Source: Comamonas avium (GTDB lineage Bacteria; Pseudomonadota; Gammaproteobacteria; Burkholderiales; Burkholderiaceae_C). Taken from it: a DNA stretch of 64,000 nucleotides. Below the pieces are notes generated by a model. The model was given only the letters and a program-made list of their open reading frames with translations. It had not been told where the DNA came from and made no database searches. Every line of letters starts with the position of its first letter. Within the stretch, counting starts at the first letter, position 1. The stretch spans positions 368,763 through 432,762 of the forward strand of contig NZ_JACSQK010000003.1 in the NCBI RefSeq assembly GCF_014836675.1. Direction: 5' to 3'. A program made the position numbers and the translations under genes. Shown here piece by piece: positions 8,733 to 16,408 of this stretch.

Positions 8733-9150
8733 GCGCTGGAGCAGCGCTTGCGCTTGCTGGAGAGCAATCGTGTGCTGGCCGGCAGCCGAGCCATTGCGCA
8801 ACGCCGCATGCTCAACCATCGGCTGCGTGCTATCGATGAAGAGCTGGCTCGTCTGAATGAAGAAATTCAGTTGCAGGGACGTCGCGCCGCACTGGCTCAG
8901 ACACATCTGGTGCGCCAGCAGGAACTGGTATCCGAAAGTCGCCGGCGTTCTTCAGGATTTCACGGGTGCGGGGCAAGCTGTTCTAGCGCGTGACACTAGG
9001 GCCTGAGTCCCAGAGCCTGACGGTCTATGGGCGCCGCAACGCCTGCAGGTAGGCATGCTGTTGGAAGCCGGCATCATCCAGAACAGGCGCCGACTTTATG
9101 AGTGGGCGCTGGAGCCTATTTATTCCGTTTCGGGGAAATGGCTCGAGTAG
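8733..9150 (+). pseudogene. Remnant of an HlyD-family adaptor of colicin V/microcin type
   Basis: Three pieces in three frames line up in the order of an HlyD-type membrane-fusion protein. From about 8733 (frame of 8733) there is a heptad-rich coiled coil including RLRAIDEELARLNEEI and QGRRAALAQTHLVRQQEL. From 8987 comes RVTLGPESQSLTVYG, and after a one-base shift near 9030 comes QVGMLLEAGIIQNRRRLYEW ending in a TAG at 9148-9150. The GM-leA-I-RRRLYEW ending is characteristic of adaptors that work with peptidase-containing bacteriocin ABC exporters. The N-terminus, much of the middle and an intact frame are missing, so it cannot be functional. The partner ATPase and TolC are not present here. 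Confidence 0.72.
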
Positions 9151-9262
9151 AGAATAAAACGGTGATTTCTATTGACAGTTGCGTGTCTGTATATGATTGT
9201 TTTTGAGGTTAAAAGTAGAAGACGGCTCAGAGTGGTCTATTAAATTCTTGGGGGAAAGGTTT

Positions 9263-9457
9263 ATGTTGGGGGGATTTTCAGACTTCTGGCTAACTATGGT
9301 TCTTGACTTGCTGGCCTATGCAATCTTGTTTGGCGTTTATGTGGCGCTATTGCATGCGAAAGGGCGCAGTTATGACAGAAAGAGCGTAATACCTATTCTG
9401 ATTTTGCTCCCGCTTGCATTGGTTGTTGGCGGCATAGCAAAGTCACAGCTGTTGTAA
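9263..9457 (+). CDS. Small two-helix membrane protein, candidate bacteriocin immunity protein
   Basis: A 64-residue protein with two hydrophobic segments, roughly residues 10-28 (WLTMVLDLLAYAILFGVYVA) and 41-58 (VIPILILLPLALVVGGIA), joined by a short basic loop HAKGRSYDRK. The ATG at 9263 is preceded by GGGGAAAGG at 9251-9259, a good ribosome site; the same frame is open back to a TTG at 9197. Base composition is lower in GC than the flanks. It sits between the HlyD remnant and a glycine-zipper peptide frame, the usual place for a bacteriocin immunity gene, but that role is only inferred from position and shape. Confidence 0.5.
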   Translation: MLGGFSDFWLTMVLDLLAYAILFGVYVALLHAKGRSYDRKSVIPILILLPLALVVGGIAKSQLL

Positions 9458-9473
9458 TAAAAAATCGCGATAA

Positions 9474-9857
9474 GAAAAAAGCAGAGGTAAAGCGCGTGGA
9501 CTCTCCACGCGAGATATGGAGCTGGTGGCTGGGTCCTCTGGCCCTGTTGGCGCTGCAATTGGTGCGGCAATTGGTGCGGCCCGCGGCGCAGCAACATATA
9601 TCGGGTCGGCGGCGATAGGTTCAGGAGAAGAAAGCCTGACAGGACTTGCCGGCAGTACAGTGACGGGAGCTGCTGTTAGCGGCCTTACTGCGCCTGCTGA
9701 AATTTCTGCCATGCAGGCTGGTGCACTCACCATTGTCGGGACCCAGGTTGGGTTTTACCGAGGGATGGCTGGAGGATTTGCACAAAGAGCAGCAGACCAG
9801 GCTGGGACTGACCATGGAGGTGGCGCAGGCTGCATGCCGCATTGCCATGCTGGCTAA
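9474..9857 (+). pseudogene. Glycine-zipper peptide frame with double-glycine-type leader, probably frameshifted microcin gene
   Basis: The frame open from 9474 reads LSTRDMELVAGS and then a Gly/Ala-rich mature region with GAAIGAAIGAARGAA, YIGSAAIGSG and later TGAAVSGL. The leader fits the double-glycine consensus (Leu -12, Ser -11, acidic -8, hydrophobic -7, Val -4, Gly -2). There is no start codon in this frame before the ATG at 9516, which would cut the leader. A GTG at 9496, with AGAGG at 9484-9488, is two bases out of phase, and removing one AT from GAGATATGGAG would join them. I read this as a frameshifted precursor of a microcin-like peptide; a short intact product from 9516 is possible. 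Confidence 0.45.
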
Positions 9858-9888
9858 TCCTGTAGCTGTGCGCCAGACATTCCATTAA
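9757..9888 (+). pseudogene. Unrecognised C-terminal coding fragment
   Basis: In a different frame from the glycine-zipper peptide, codons ending at the TAA at 9886-9888 read as a plausible protein tail with LEDLHKEQQTRLGLTMEV and AMLANPVAVRQTFH, helical and well mixed in composition. It has no start of its own and overlaps the other frame at its beginning. It may be debris of a further gene or the end of the same gene after another frameshift. I do not recognise the family. Confidence 0.3.
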
Positions 9889-9924
9889 GCTGAACCTCCC
9901 TTTGTTATCCAGCTGGGAGTAGCC

Positions 9925-10137
9925 ATGAAAATCAGTGCGCGCAATGTTCTGCCAGGCAAGGTTGTATCGATGGTGAAAGGCCCCGTGAGTACCGAATTGA
10001 CGCTAGAGATTGCGCCGGGTGTTCAGGTCACGTCTTCCATCACATCGACATCGGCCACATCTCTCGGGCTCAAAGAAGGTGATCAGGCGTATGCCGTCAT
10101 CAAGGCCTCTTCCGTGATGGTGGCGGTGGACGACTAA
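9925..10137 (+). CDS. TOBE domain (Mop-like) molybdate-binding protein
   Basis: A 70-residue single TOBE domain, the fold that binds molybdate or other oxyanions in molbindins. It starts MKISARNVLPGKVVSMVKGP and contains the VNTELTLEI-like STELTLEIAPG strand, SITSTSATSLGLKEG and VIKASSVMV, all standard. GGGAG stands about eight bases before the ATG at 9925. It is a free-standing storage or sensing protein; no modABC genes are nearby. It is cytosolic and probably oligomerises, as known for Mop proteins. Confidence 0.9.
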   Translation: MKISARNVLPGKVVSMVKGPVSTELTLEIAPGVQVTSSITSTSATSLGLKEGDQAYAVIKASSVMVAVDD

Positions 10138-10325
10138 AACCCTGCGCGGGCAATGAAAAATGCCTTGGCAGGCGTTGGTGCTTCGCCCGTTGAATCCATG
10201 TCTGAAATTGACCGCCAGTCGCCCCGTATTGGGCCTGCTTCGGCTTCTCAGTAGCCAGTCAGAGCCCATGTCAGCTCGGCGCTTTCAGACTCCTTTGTCA
10301 CACTCACAACCTGTCCTCACCGCTT

Positions 10326-10715
10326 ATGACTCTCGCAGAAATTTGCATCCTGATTGCCTGCCTGCTTCCCATCGTCTGCGCTGGTATTGCCAAGTCCAAG
10401 GGCTTTGGCAAACCGCGCCGCGAAGGCGGCTTTGACAACCACAATCCACGAAGCTGGCTGGCTGACCTTCAGGGCTGGCAGGCGCGTGCCCACGCGGCCC
10501 AGCTCAATAGCTTTGAGGTCCTGCCGCTGTTCATCGCTGGCGTTCTGGTGGCCCAGAACCACCAGGCCGCCCAGCACACCGTCGATGCGCTCGCGGTAGC
10601 CTTCATCGTCCTGCGTATCGGCTTTATCTGGGCGTACCTTGCTGACCGCGCCAACCTGCGGTCAGCCCTGTGGGCGCTCGGTCTGGCTTGCTGTATTGCG
10701 CAGTTCTTCGTGTAA
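10326..10715 (+). CDS. MAPEG family membrane protein
   Basis: A 129-residue inner-membrane protein with about four hydrophobic segments. The MAPEG pattern is clear: NHNPRSWLADLQGWQARAHA, then NSFEVLPLFIAGVLVAQ, and a later VLRIGFIWAYLADRANLRS. The family includes glutathione-dependent enzymes in eukaryotes, but bacterial members like this one are of unknown function. The start ATG at 10326 begins immediately before the first helix. It appears to be a single gene with the convergent lysE-type gene downstream. Confidence 0.88.
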   Translation: MTLAEICILIACLLPIVCAGIAKSKGFGKPRREGGFDNHNPRSWLADLQGWQARAHAAQLNSFEVLPLFIAGVLVAQNHQAAQHTVDALAVAFIVLRIGFIWAYLADRANLRSALWALGLACCIAQFFV

Positions 10716-10843
10716 CAGCCGTTGTCTGTGTGCACAGCCGCCTGTGGGCGGCTGCTCTGGGCTGGCTGCAAGATTTTCAGCCAAGCCGCTGCAATGGTTT
10801 GGCGGCCACCCATGGGTGCTTAAAAATTCCCGTGCTTCACACA

Positions 10844-11458
10844 CTAAGTGCTGCTGGCAATGCCGAGCAGAACCCCAAAAAAGACCAGAAGGCCGCCGAA
10901 CGCCCGGTCAATCCAATGCCGCACTGCCAGCAGGCGCTCGCGTACGGCGCCCACCGAAAAACACATGGCCACGATGGCAAACCATGCAATGTGTGCCACT
11001 GCAATAAAAAGGCCATAGCTCACCTGCATGCCTAGCGATGTGTCTGGCCGCACCACCTGTATGAAGAGGCTGACGATGAACACGGTGGTTTTTGGATTCA
11101 ATGCATTCGTCAGAAACCCTGTGCGCAAGGCCTCCAGGTCCGACACCGGCACCAATGCTGAGTGTGCGAAGTCTCCGGGCTTTTGCGTGCGGAGCATCTT
11201 GAGGCCAAGATAAATCAAGTACAGCGCACCCAGCAGTTTGATTGTGGTGAACAGCCATGCTGACTGCTGGATAAGCAGGCCGACCCCAAGCAGGGTATAG
11301 CTGACATGCACCAGAACACCCAGTCCAATTCCCAAGGCGGTGAGTACACCTGAGCGCCTTGACAGCAGCAAACTGTTGCGGCTGACCATGGCAAAGTCGG
11401 GGCCAGGGCTGATGACAGTCAGCAAAGTGATGGTGATAACAGCTATCCATTCGGTCAT
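10844..11458 (-). CDS. LysE/RhtB family amino-acid exporter
   Basis: A 204-residue inner-membrane exporter with six hydrophobic segments. The first helix carries the family signature TLLTVISPGPDFAMVSRNSL, and NALNPKTTVFIVSLF near residue 130 is the second conserved block. Members export amino acids such as homoserine, threonine or leucine; which one here cannot be told. It is divergent from a GcvA-like LysR gene at 11524, which likely regulates it. The 65-bp gap holds an ATTGG / CCAAT inverted repeat at 11477-11494, a possible regulator site. Confidence 0.9.
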   Translation of the reverse strand: MTEWIAVITITLLTVISPGPDFAMVSRNSLLLSRRSGVLTALGIGLGVLVHVSYTLLGVGLLIQQSAWLFTTIKLLGALYLIYLGLKMLRTQKPGDFAHSALVPVSDLEALRTGFLTNALNPKTTVFIVSLFIQVVRPDTSLGMQVSYGLFIAVAHIAWFAIVAMCFSVGAVRERLLAVRHWIDRAFGGLLVFFGVLLGIASST

Positions 11459-11523
11459 GGGAATACATTAGAGGTATTGGTGATTCAGCCAATGCTATGA
11501 GGCTGTAGCTCTGGTGCATAACG

Positions 11524-12483
11524 ATGATTTCTGACATGAATGGTGAGCACAGCTCACAGAATATGGGTGCACGCCTGCCTTCACTGCTGGCACTACGCTG
11601 CTTTGAAGCAGCGGCACGCCTGGAGAATTTCAGCCGTGCTGCGGATGAGCTGCACTTAACGCACGGCGCTGTCAGCCGTGCTGTGCGTCTGCTGGAGGAT
11701 GACCTCGGGGTTGCGCTGTTTGACAGGCGCAGCAGGCGCGTATACCTCACTGATGCAGGCCGTCAGCTTTCGAAAGCCGTGGCTGGAGGTTTCGGCCTCA
11801 TCCGCAATGCCGTCAACGAATTGCGTGCCAATGCCCGGCAAGAAAAACGGTGGGTACTGTCCTGCGAGCCCACATTGCTTATGCGCTGGCTGATACCTCG
11901 GTGGCCAGACTTTCAGGCGCGGCATCCGCAAGTCAATATCCATCTGGTGGCAGGCGGCGGGGAGTTTTCTTTCGCCAGCGGCATTGACCTTGCCATACGC
12001 CGTAACGATTTCCAGTGGCCTGACCACTATGAAGTGGAGCCACTGTTTACTGAAAAAATTGGCCCAGTCTGCCGTCCAGACAAAGTCGGCGATTGGTTGA
12101 ATGTGCATGCCAAGGGCGCACAGCTGCGCTCTGATGCACCTTTGCTGCATACCCATACGCGTCGCAGCGCATGGTCAGACTGGGCGATGGCCGCAGGGCA
12201 AGAATTGCCAGAAAAAAACAGTCTTTTCTTTGAACACTTTTACTTCAGCCTGCAAGCAAGCGTTGCCGGTTTGGGCATCGCGATGGGCCCATGGCTGTTG
12301 GTGCGTGATGACCTTGAAAGTGGCTTGCTGACCGCCCCTTTGGGCTTTGTAGAAGATGGGTCGCAGTACTGCATATTTTCCTCGCAACCGCTGCACCAGG
12401 CTGGGCCTGCAGCCATATTGCTGGAGTGGCTGAGAGACAAAGCATCGCAAGACGCAATGGGCACACCAAGCAAGACAGCGTAG
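11524..12483 (+). CDS. LysR-family regulator (GcvA-like), divergent from the LysE exporter
   Basis: LysR regulator of up to 319 residues. Its DNA-binding domain reads LPSLLALRCFEAAARLENFS, ADELHLTHGAVSRAVRLLED and LFDRRSRRVYLTDAGRQL, the LTHGAVSR pattern being typical of GcvA/AmpR-like members. An effector domain of periplasmic-binding type 2 follows. The start is uncertain: ATGs at 11524, 11536 and 11563 are possible, and the last places the helix-turn-helix at the usual distance. It probably controls the divergent exporter in response to its amino acid. Confidence 0.88.
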   Translation: MISDMNGEHSSQNMGARLPSLLALRCFEAAARLENFSRAADELHLTHGAVSRAVRLLEDDLGVALFDRRSRRVYLTDAGRQLSKAVAGGFGLIRNAVNELRANARQEKRWVLSCEPTLLMRWLIPRWPDFQARHPQVNIHLVAGGGEFSFASGIDLAIRRNDFQWPDHYEVEPLFTEKIGPVCRPDKVGDWLNVHAKGAQLRSDAPLLHTHTRRSAWSDWAMAAGQELPEKNSLFFEHFYFSLQASVAGLGIAMGPWLLVRDDLESGLLTAPLGFVEDGSQYCIFSSQPLHQAGPAAILLEWLRDKASQDAMGTPSKTA

Positions 12484-12593
12484 TGGTGCCGCGACCGGCT
12501 GTTATGGGCAGTGGCCTGGTTCCTCACCCAAAGGCTGCCGTCAAGCCATTGTGAAACGGGCAGGCGAAGGTGGTTCTTCAACCACGGACAGTT

Positions 12594-12755
12594 TTAGCCT
12601 CCCCCAGGAGGAACTCTGAAGTTATCGATGATTTTTTTCTCTGCGCGCACCAGAGCATTGCGGGCTATTTCGAGCCAATGCGTCAGACGGTTTTTCCATG
12701 TGCTCTTTACGGCTTCGCGTGGCTGACCAGGGGTGTTTTTTTGATCACTTTTCAT
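12594..12755 (-). CDS. Possible small basic protein (low confidence)
   Basis: In the 344-bp gap between two LysR genes a minus-strand frame encodes about 53 residues, MKSDQKNTPGQPREAVKSTW at the start and ending in FRVPPGGG. It is basic and partly helical. No convincing ribosome site precedes it, and I recognise no family. The rest of this gap shows nothing I can interpret. Confidence 0.22.
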   Translation of the reverse strand: MKSDQKNTPGQPREAVKSTWKNRLTHWLEIARNALVRAEKKIIDNFRVPPGGG

Positions 12756-12827
12756 GTTTGCCAATGCTCGGGAGCTGGCTAACATCTGTAAAGTTGAATT
12801 AAATGAATAGTCAATTCAGATAATCTG

Positions 12828-13769
12828 ATGGTAAGACTTATGCGCAATCTCAATCTTGACCAGCTGCAGACATTGGTGGCGATTGCCGATCTCGGCACTT
12901 TTGCAGCGGCAGCACAAGCGCTGCATCTGGCTGCGCCCACCGTCAGCCTGCATATCAAAGAGCTGGAGCAGCGCATGGATGCCACCTTGCTGGTGCGTGG
13001 CAGACGGCAGGCGGAGCTGACTTCTGCCGGGCAGTTGCTGGTGCGAGAAGGCCGCAAGCTGCTTTTGGCCTGCGACGATCTGATGGAGCATGTGCAGCGC
13101 CATGCCGCAGGCCGCGCAGGCACTGTGCGGGTTGGCGTCTCTGCAGGTGTGAGCACCCGGTTGCTGCCACTCATGCTGGAGGCATTGAGCCAGCGCAGCC
13201 CTGGCGTTGAAATTCGATTGGAGGCCGTAGGCTCTGCAGAGTCCATGAAGCGCTTGGCGGCAGGCACTCTGGATGTGGCCATAGTGGCCAGCCCTCAGCC
13301 GTCCAGTGCCGTGATTGCGCTTACGCCTTGGCGCAACGATCCTTTGATCGCCTTGCTGCCCGCGAGCTGGGAGGTGCCTGAAAAAGTCACGCCTGAATGG
13401 CTTTCGCAGCGGCGCTGGGCCTCTTTTTCAGCGCCCACGCAAATGCATGGACTGATCGCCACATGGTTCGCGCAGGCAGGCTATACGCCGCGCCCTTTTC
13501 TGGCGCTGACTTATCCAGGCGCGCTGAAAAGTTTGGCTGCTGCCAGCCAGAGCGCAGCACTGCTGCCGCTGGAGGAGGTGGAAGACCAGCTGCACTCCCC
13601 TGATGTGCAGATACGCCACCTCAGTCCTACGCTCATGCGCCCAATGGCTGTGGCCCACCGCGTGCAACCCGATCTGAACCCCGCTGTGTCCAGCGTGCTG
13701 GAGGTGCTTTCTTTATTTGGGAATGAACACCGGGGCGAGGAAATGCAGAAGCATCTAACAAAAAAATGA
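12828..13769 (+). CDS. LysR-family transcriptional regulator
   Basis: A LysR regulator of 309-313 residues. The DNA-binding domain shows LNLDQLQTLVAIADLGTFAA, ALHLAAPTVSLHIKELEQRM and LLVRGRRQAELTSAGQLLV; the effector domain begins near residue 95 with VRVGVSAGVSTRLLPLML. The start is either 12828 or the ATG at 12840 (MRNLNLDQLQ), which fits the family better. The upstream gap is AT-rich. No target gene is obvious, since the next gene, a Bug receptor, is 507 bp away on the same strand. Confidence 0.88.
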   Translation: MVRLMRNLNLDQLQTLVAIADLGTFAAAAQALHLAAPTVSLHIKELEQRMDATLLVRGRRQAELTSAGQLLVREGRKLLLACDDLMEHVQRHAAGRAGTVRVGVSAGVSTRLLPLMLEALSQRSPGVEIRLEAVGSAESMKRLAAGTLDVAIVASPQPSSAVIALTPWRNDPLIALLPASWEVPEKVTPEWLSQRRWASFSAPTQMHGLIATWFAQAGYTPRPFLALTYPGALKSLAAASQSAALLPLEEVEDQLHSPDVQIRHLSPTLMRPMAVAHRVQPDLNPAVSSVLEVLSLFGNEHRGEEMQKHLTKK

Positions 13770-14276
13770 GCTGGATGCACCAGCCAAGAAATGACCGTGA
13801 ACTGCCCTGCATGGGTGGTAGTCACAACCTGCAATTGCGTCCGGTAAGTGATGGCAGTTCTACCGGCGTCTGGACCAAGGCAGCAGCCCTCCATTAGCGA
13901 CTATGGCAATGCCTCCTGCGTGCTGTGTCTGGGTGACCACTGGGTGGATACCCAGCGCAGCCCTAATGCGGCACCGCATGCAGAGCATTTTTACCGCAAC
14001 CGCCACAAGGACTACCTGGCACACGGTCTTCAACTGGCGTGGCAGCTCTTGGTCAGTAGCCCCTGGCGACTGGGAGACCGCGCCGACACCCAGCAGCGAA
14101 TCCTGCAACAACGCCTCTCACATCGCTCTGAGCAGTTGCCATGAGAAGGGTTGCTCGTGGTGCAATTGGTTTCGCTCTACGAAACATCATTGTATCCCTT
14201 GAAACTTTTTTCTAAAGTCGTGCACCACTTGGCGTAAGACCAGGATGGAAATCAATAAACGATATGGAGACAACGT
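13770..14276 (+). other. 507-bp gap with no supportable gene
   Basis: Several short open frames exist on both strands between 13848 and 14200, but none shows a recognisable domain, a good ribosome site or codon bias. The last 30 bp hold the ATGGAGAC ribosome site of the following Bug gene. Confidence 0.5.
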
Positions 14277-15281
14277 ATGACTATCACGACACGAGCATCT
14301 TTCATGTCGGCGCGCCTTTGTAGTTTGGTGCTGGGCACGGCCGTATTCGCAGTCGCAATGGCCAGTGCGCATGGGCAGACCAGCTATCCTGTCAAGCCGA
14401 TTCGTCTGCTTGTCCCATTTCCTCCAGGTGGAGGCACTGACATGATTGCGCGTTCTGTGGCGCAAAAAATCACAGAAAAGACCAGCTGGAACATTGTGGT
14501 GGACAACCGTCCAGGTGCAGGTGGAAACCTGGGGGTTGACGCTGCAGCCAAGGCTGCTCCAGACGGATACACCCTGGTGATGGGGCAGACAAGCAACTTG
14601 GCAATCAACCCGGCCTTGTACAAGAAACTTCCCTATGACCCGCTGAAGGATCTCACCCCCGTCGCGTTGGTGTCTTCCTCGCCGGTGTTGATGGTCAGTG
14701 GTACTGGCACACCATTCAATTCCATTGCTGAAGTTTTCAAAGTTGCGAGAGCCAAGCCTGACGTCGTCACGGTTGGCTATGCAGGAAACGGCACGGTTGC
14801 TCACTTGGCGGTGACCCAGGTAGAGCAAGCAACAGGCGTGAAGCTGCGTCACATTCCATATAAAGGTATTGCACAGGCAATCACTGATTTGTCGGGTGGA
14901 CAGATTGATCTTTTTGTCGGATCAATCCCTTCATTAATTGGCCAAGTGCGCAATGAAAAACTCCATCCATTGATGGTCACTTCCAAACTGCGCGCAGGCC
15001 AATTACCGGCTACGCCAACCATGGCAGAGTCAGGCAGCAAAGACTTTGAAGCCATTACTTGGTTCGGAATTTTGGCTCCCGCAGGGACACCAGAGGCCAT
15101 TGTGCAAAAGCTCAACAGCGCCATTAATTCAGCCCTGTCCGAGCCTGATGTGGCGGAGAGGTTGCGTTCGGAAGGCGGTGATGTTCTGGGAGGCAGTGCA
15201 GAAGCTTTCGGCAAGCTCATGCAAGCAGAAGTGCCTCGCTGGGCCAAGATCGTCAAGGACTCGGGTGCCAGCTTGAACTGA
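14277..15281 (+). CDS. Bug/TctC-family substrate-binding protein
   Basis: A 334-residue periplasmic receptor. The signal peptide ends near AHGQ at residues 36-40; the mature domain has YPVKPIRLLVPFPPGGGTD, NRPGAGGNLGVDAAAKAAPD, INPALYKKLPYDP and RHIPYKGIAQA, all Bug landmarks. GGAG stands seven bases before the ATG at 14277. It is followed, after a 440-bp gap, by RraA-family and 2-hydroxyacid dehydrogenase genes on the same strand. That suggests uptake of a hydroxylated or branched dicarboxylate, which is inference. No TctAB partner is visible. Confidence 0.92.
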   Translation: MTITTRASFMSARLCSLVLGTAVFAVAMASAHGQTSYPVKPIRLLVPFPPGGGTDMIARSVAQKITEKTSWNIVVDNRPGAGGNLGVDAAAKAAPDGYTLVMGQTSNLAINPALYKKLPYDPLKDLTPVALVSSSPVLMVSGTGTPFNSIAEVFKVARAKPDVVTVGYAGNGTVAHLAVTQVEQATGVKLRHIPYKGIAQAITDLSGGQIDLFVGSIPSLIGQVRNEKLHPLMVTSKLRAGQLPATPTMAESGSKDFEAITWFGILAPAGTPEAIVQKLNSAINSALSEPDVAERLRSEGGDVLGGSAEAFGKLMQAEVPRWAKIVKDSGASLN

Positions 15282-15721
15282 GGGCGCTTTACATACCTTG
15301 GATCACCCGCGTCATGCACGAAGACCGCTTAGCTTTACCAGTGGGCAATGCCACGGTGTCGGTCAGGTGTGTCTGGCCGGCTGCTGCATTAACAACCGTG
15401 GTGTGCAGCAAGACCAGGTAGCGCCTGGCGCAGGGTGCATGAATTTGTTGTGCAGTGGCTGAGCCAGGGCATCCATCAGGTGCTGAAAGCTCAGCCCCTT
15501 AGCGCGCTGGCCGAGTGTCTGAACCTGGCACAGGTAGGTGGTGGTCCCACGTCCCACTCCAAAAAATATCGGCGATCTGCAGAAGGTCAATCTGATCAAT
15601 CTGGTCAATGGGTCCTGTGCCAAAAGCACAGACGCATTCAGGCCCGGTGAGCTGGCTGTTTTCGCTGTTGCCGTAGTTCACGAACTTCTTTCTGTTTCTC
15701 TCACCCTTTTGTAGTCACACC
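15282..15721 (+). other. 440-bp gap with no supportable gene
   Basis: Only unconvincing short frames are present. A small direct repeat occurs at about 15585-15610, with three near-copies of GGTCAATCT/GATCAATCTG. The RraA gene start at 15722 has no strong ribosome site immediately before it. Confidence 0.45.
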
Positions 15722-16408
15722 ATGAACCAACTTCCCGAAGTTATTCGCGATATCGAGCGCGTTAGCGCCGACGTTGTCGCCAAGGCCGGCACCTTTCAGG
15801 CTGCCATACTGGCCGATGTGGCCGGTCGTCGCGGTACGATGCACAGCCGTGTGGCGCCTGTGCACCAGGACATGAAAGTGGCCGGCGCCGCCTTCACCGT
15901 AGAAGTGCGTCCCGGCGACAACTTGATGATCCACGCAGCCATCGCACTGGCCAAGCCGGGCGACGTGCTGGTGATCGATGGCAAAGGCGATCAGACAGCG
16001 GCGCTGATGGGCACGCTGATGCTCAGTGCGTGCAAGAAAGTTGGCCTGGCTGGCGTCATCGTGGACGGTGCCATTCGTGACAAGCTGGAAATTCTGGATC
16101 TGGGCTTTCCTGTGTTCAGTGCCGGCTTCAATCCGGCTGGCCCCACCAAGTACGTACCCGGCCGCATCAACCATCCAATCTCCGCCGGGGGCGTCACCGT
16201 GAGCCCGGGTGATCTGGTCGTGGGCGATGCCGATGGTGTGGTTGTCATCGAGCGCGAAAAGGCCTCGGCCATGATGACCCTGGCAGACAAGAAGGTGGTT
16301 GACGAAGCCGCACGCATCGAAGCTATCGCCCGCGGCGACACCGCATCGAAGTGGCTGCCCGCTGCACTGCGTGCCGCTGGTGTGCTCAAAGAGGGGGAGT
16401 CACTGTGA
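15722..16408 (+). CDS. RraA-family 4-carboxy-4-hydroxy-2-oxoadipate aldolase / oxaloacetate decarboxylase-like protein
   Basis: A 228-residue RraA-fold protein. Proteins of this length and sequence include HMG/CHA aldolases that cleave 4-carboxy-4-hydroxy-2-oxoadipate to pyruvate and oxaloacetate and that decarboxylate oxaloacetate. Visible blocks are FQAAILADVAGRRGTMHSRV, RPGDNLMIHAAIALAKPGD, the metal/substrate region GVIVDGAIRD near residue 118, and GDADGVVVI. The RD pair is expected in active aldolases, unlike the RNase E inhibitor. Its stop overlaps the next gene's GTG start, so the two are co-translated. The exact substrate is uncertain. Confidence 0.85.
   Translation: MNQLPEVIRDIERVSADVVAKAGTFQAAILADVAGRRGTMHSRVAPVHQDMKVAGAAFTVEVRPGDNLMIHAAIALAKPGDVLVIDGKGDQTAALMGTLMLSACKKVGLAGVIVDGAIRDKLEILDLGFPVFSAGFNPAGPTKYVPGRINHPISAGGVTVSPGDLVVGDADGVVVIEREKASAMMTLADKKVVDEAARIEAIARGDTASKWLPAALRAAGVLKEGESL

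Noticed and set aside
13848..14202. Short open frames on both strands between the LysR and Bug genes
   Set aside because: No ribosome sites, no recognised domain and mutually overlapping frames; left as a gene-free gap.
15363..15650. Opposed short frames before the RraA gene
   Set aside because: Neither strand gives a family match or start signal; the region is probably leader or decayed sequence.
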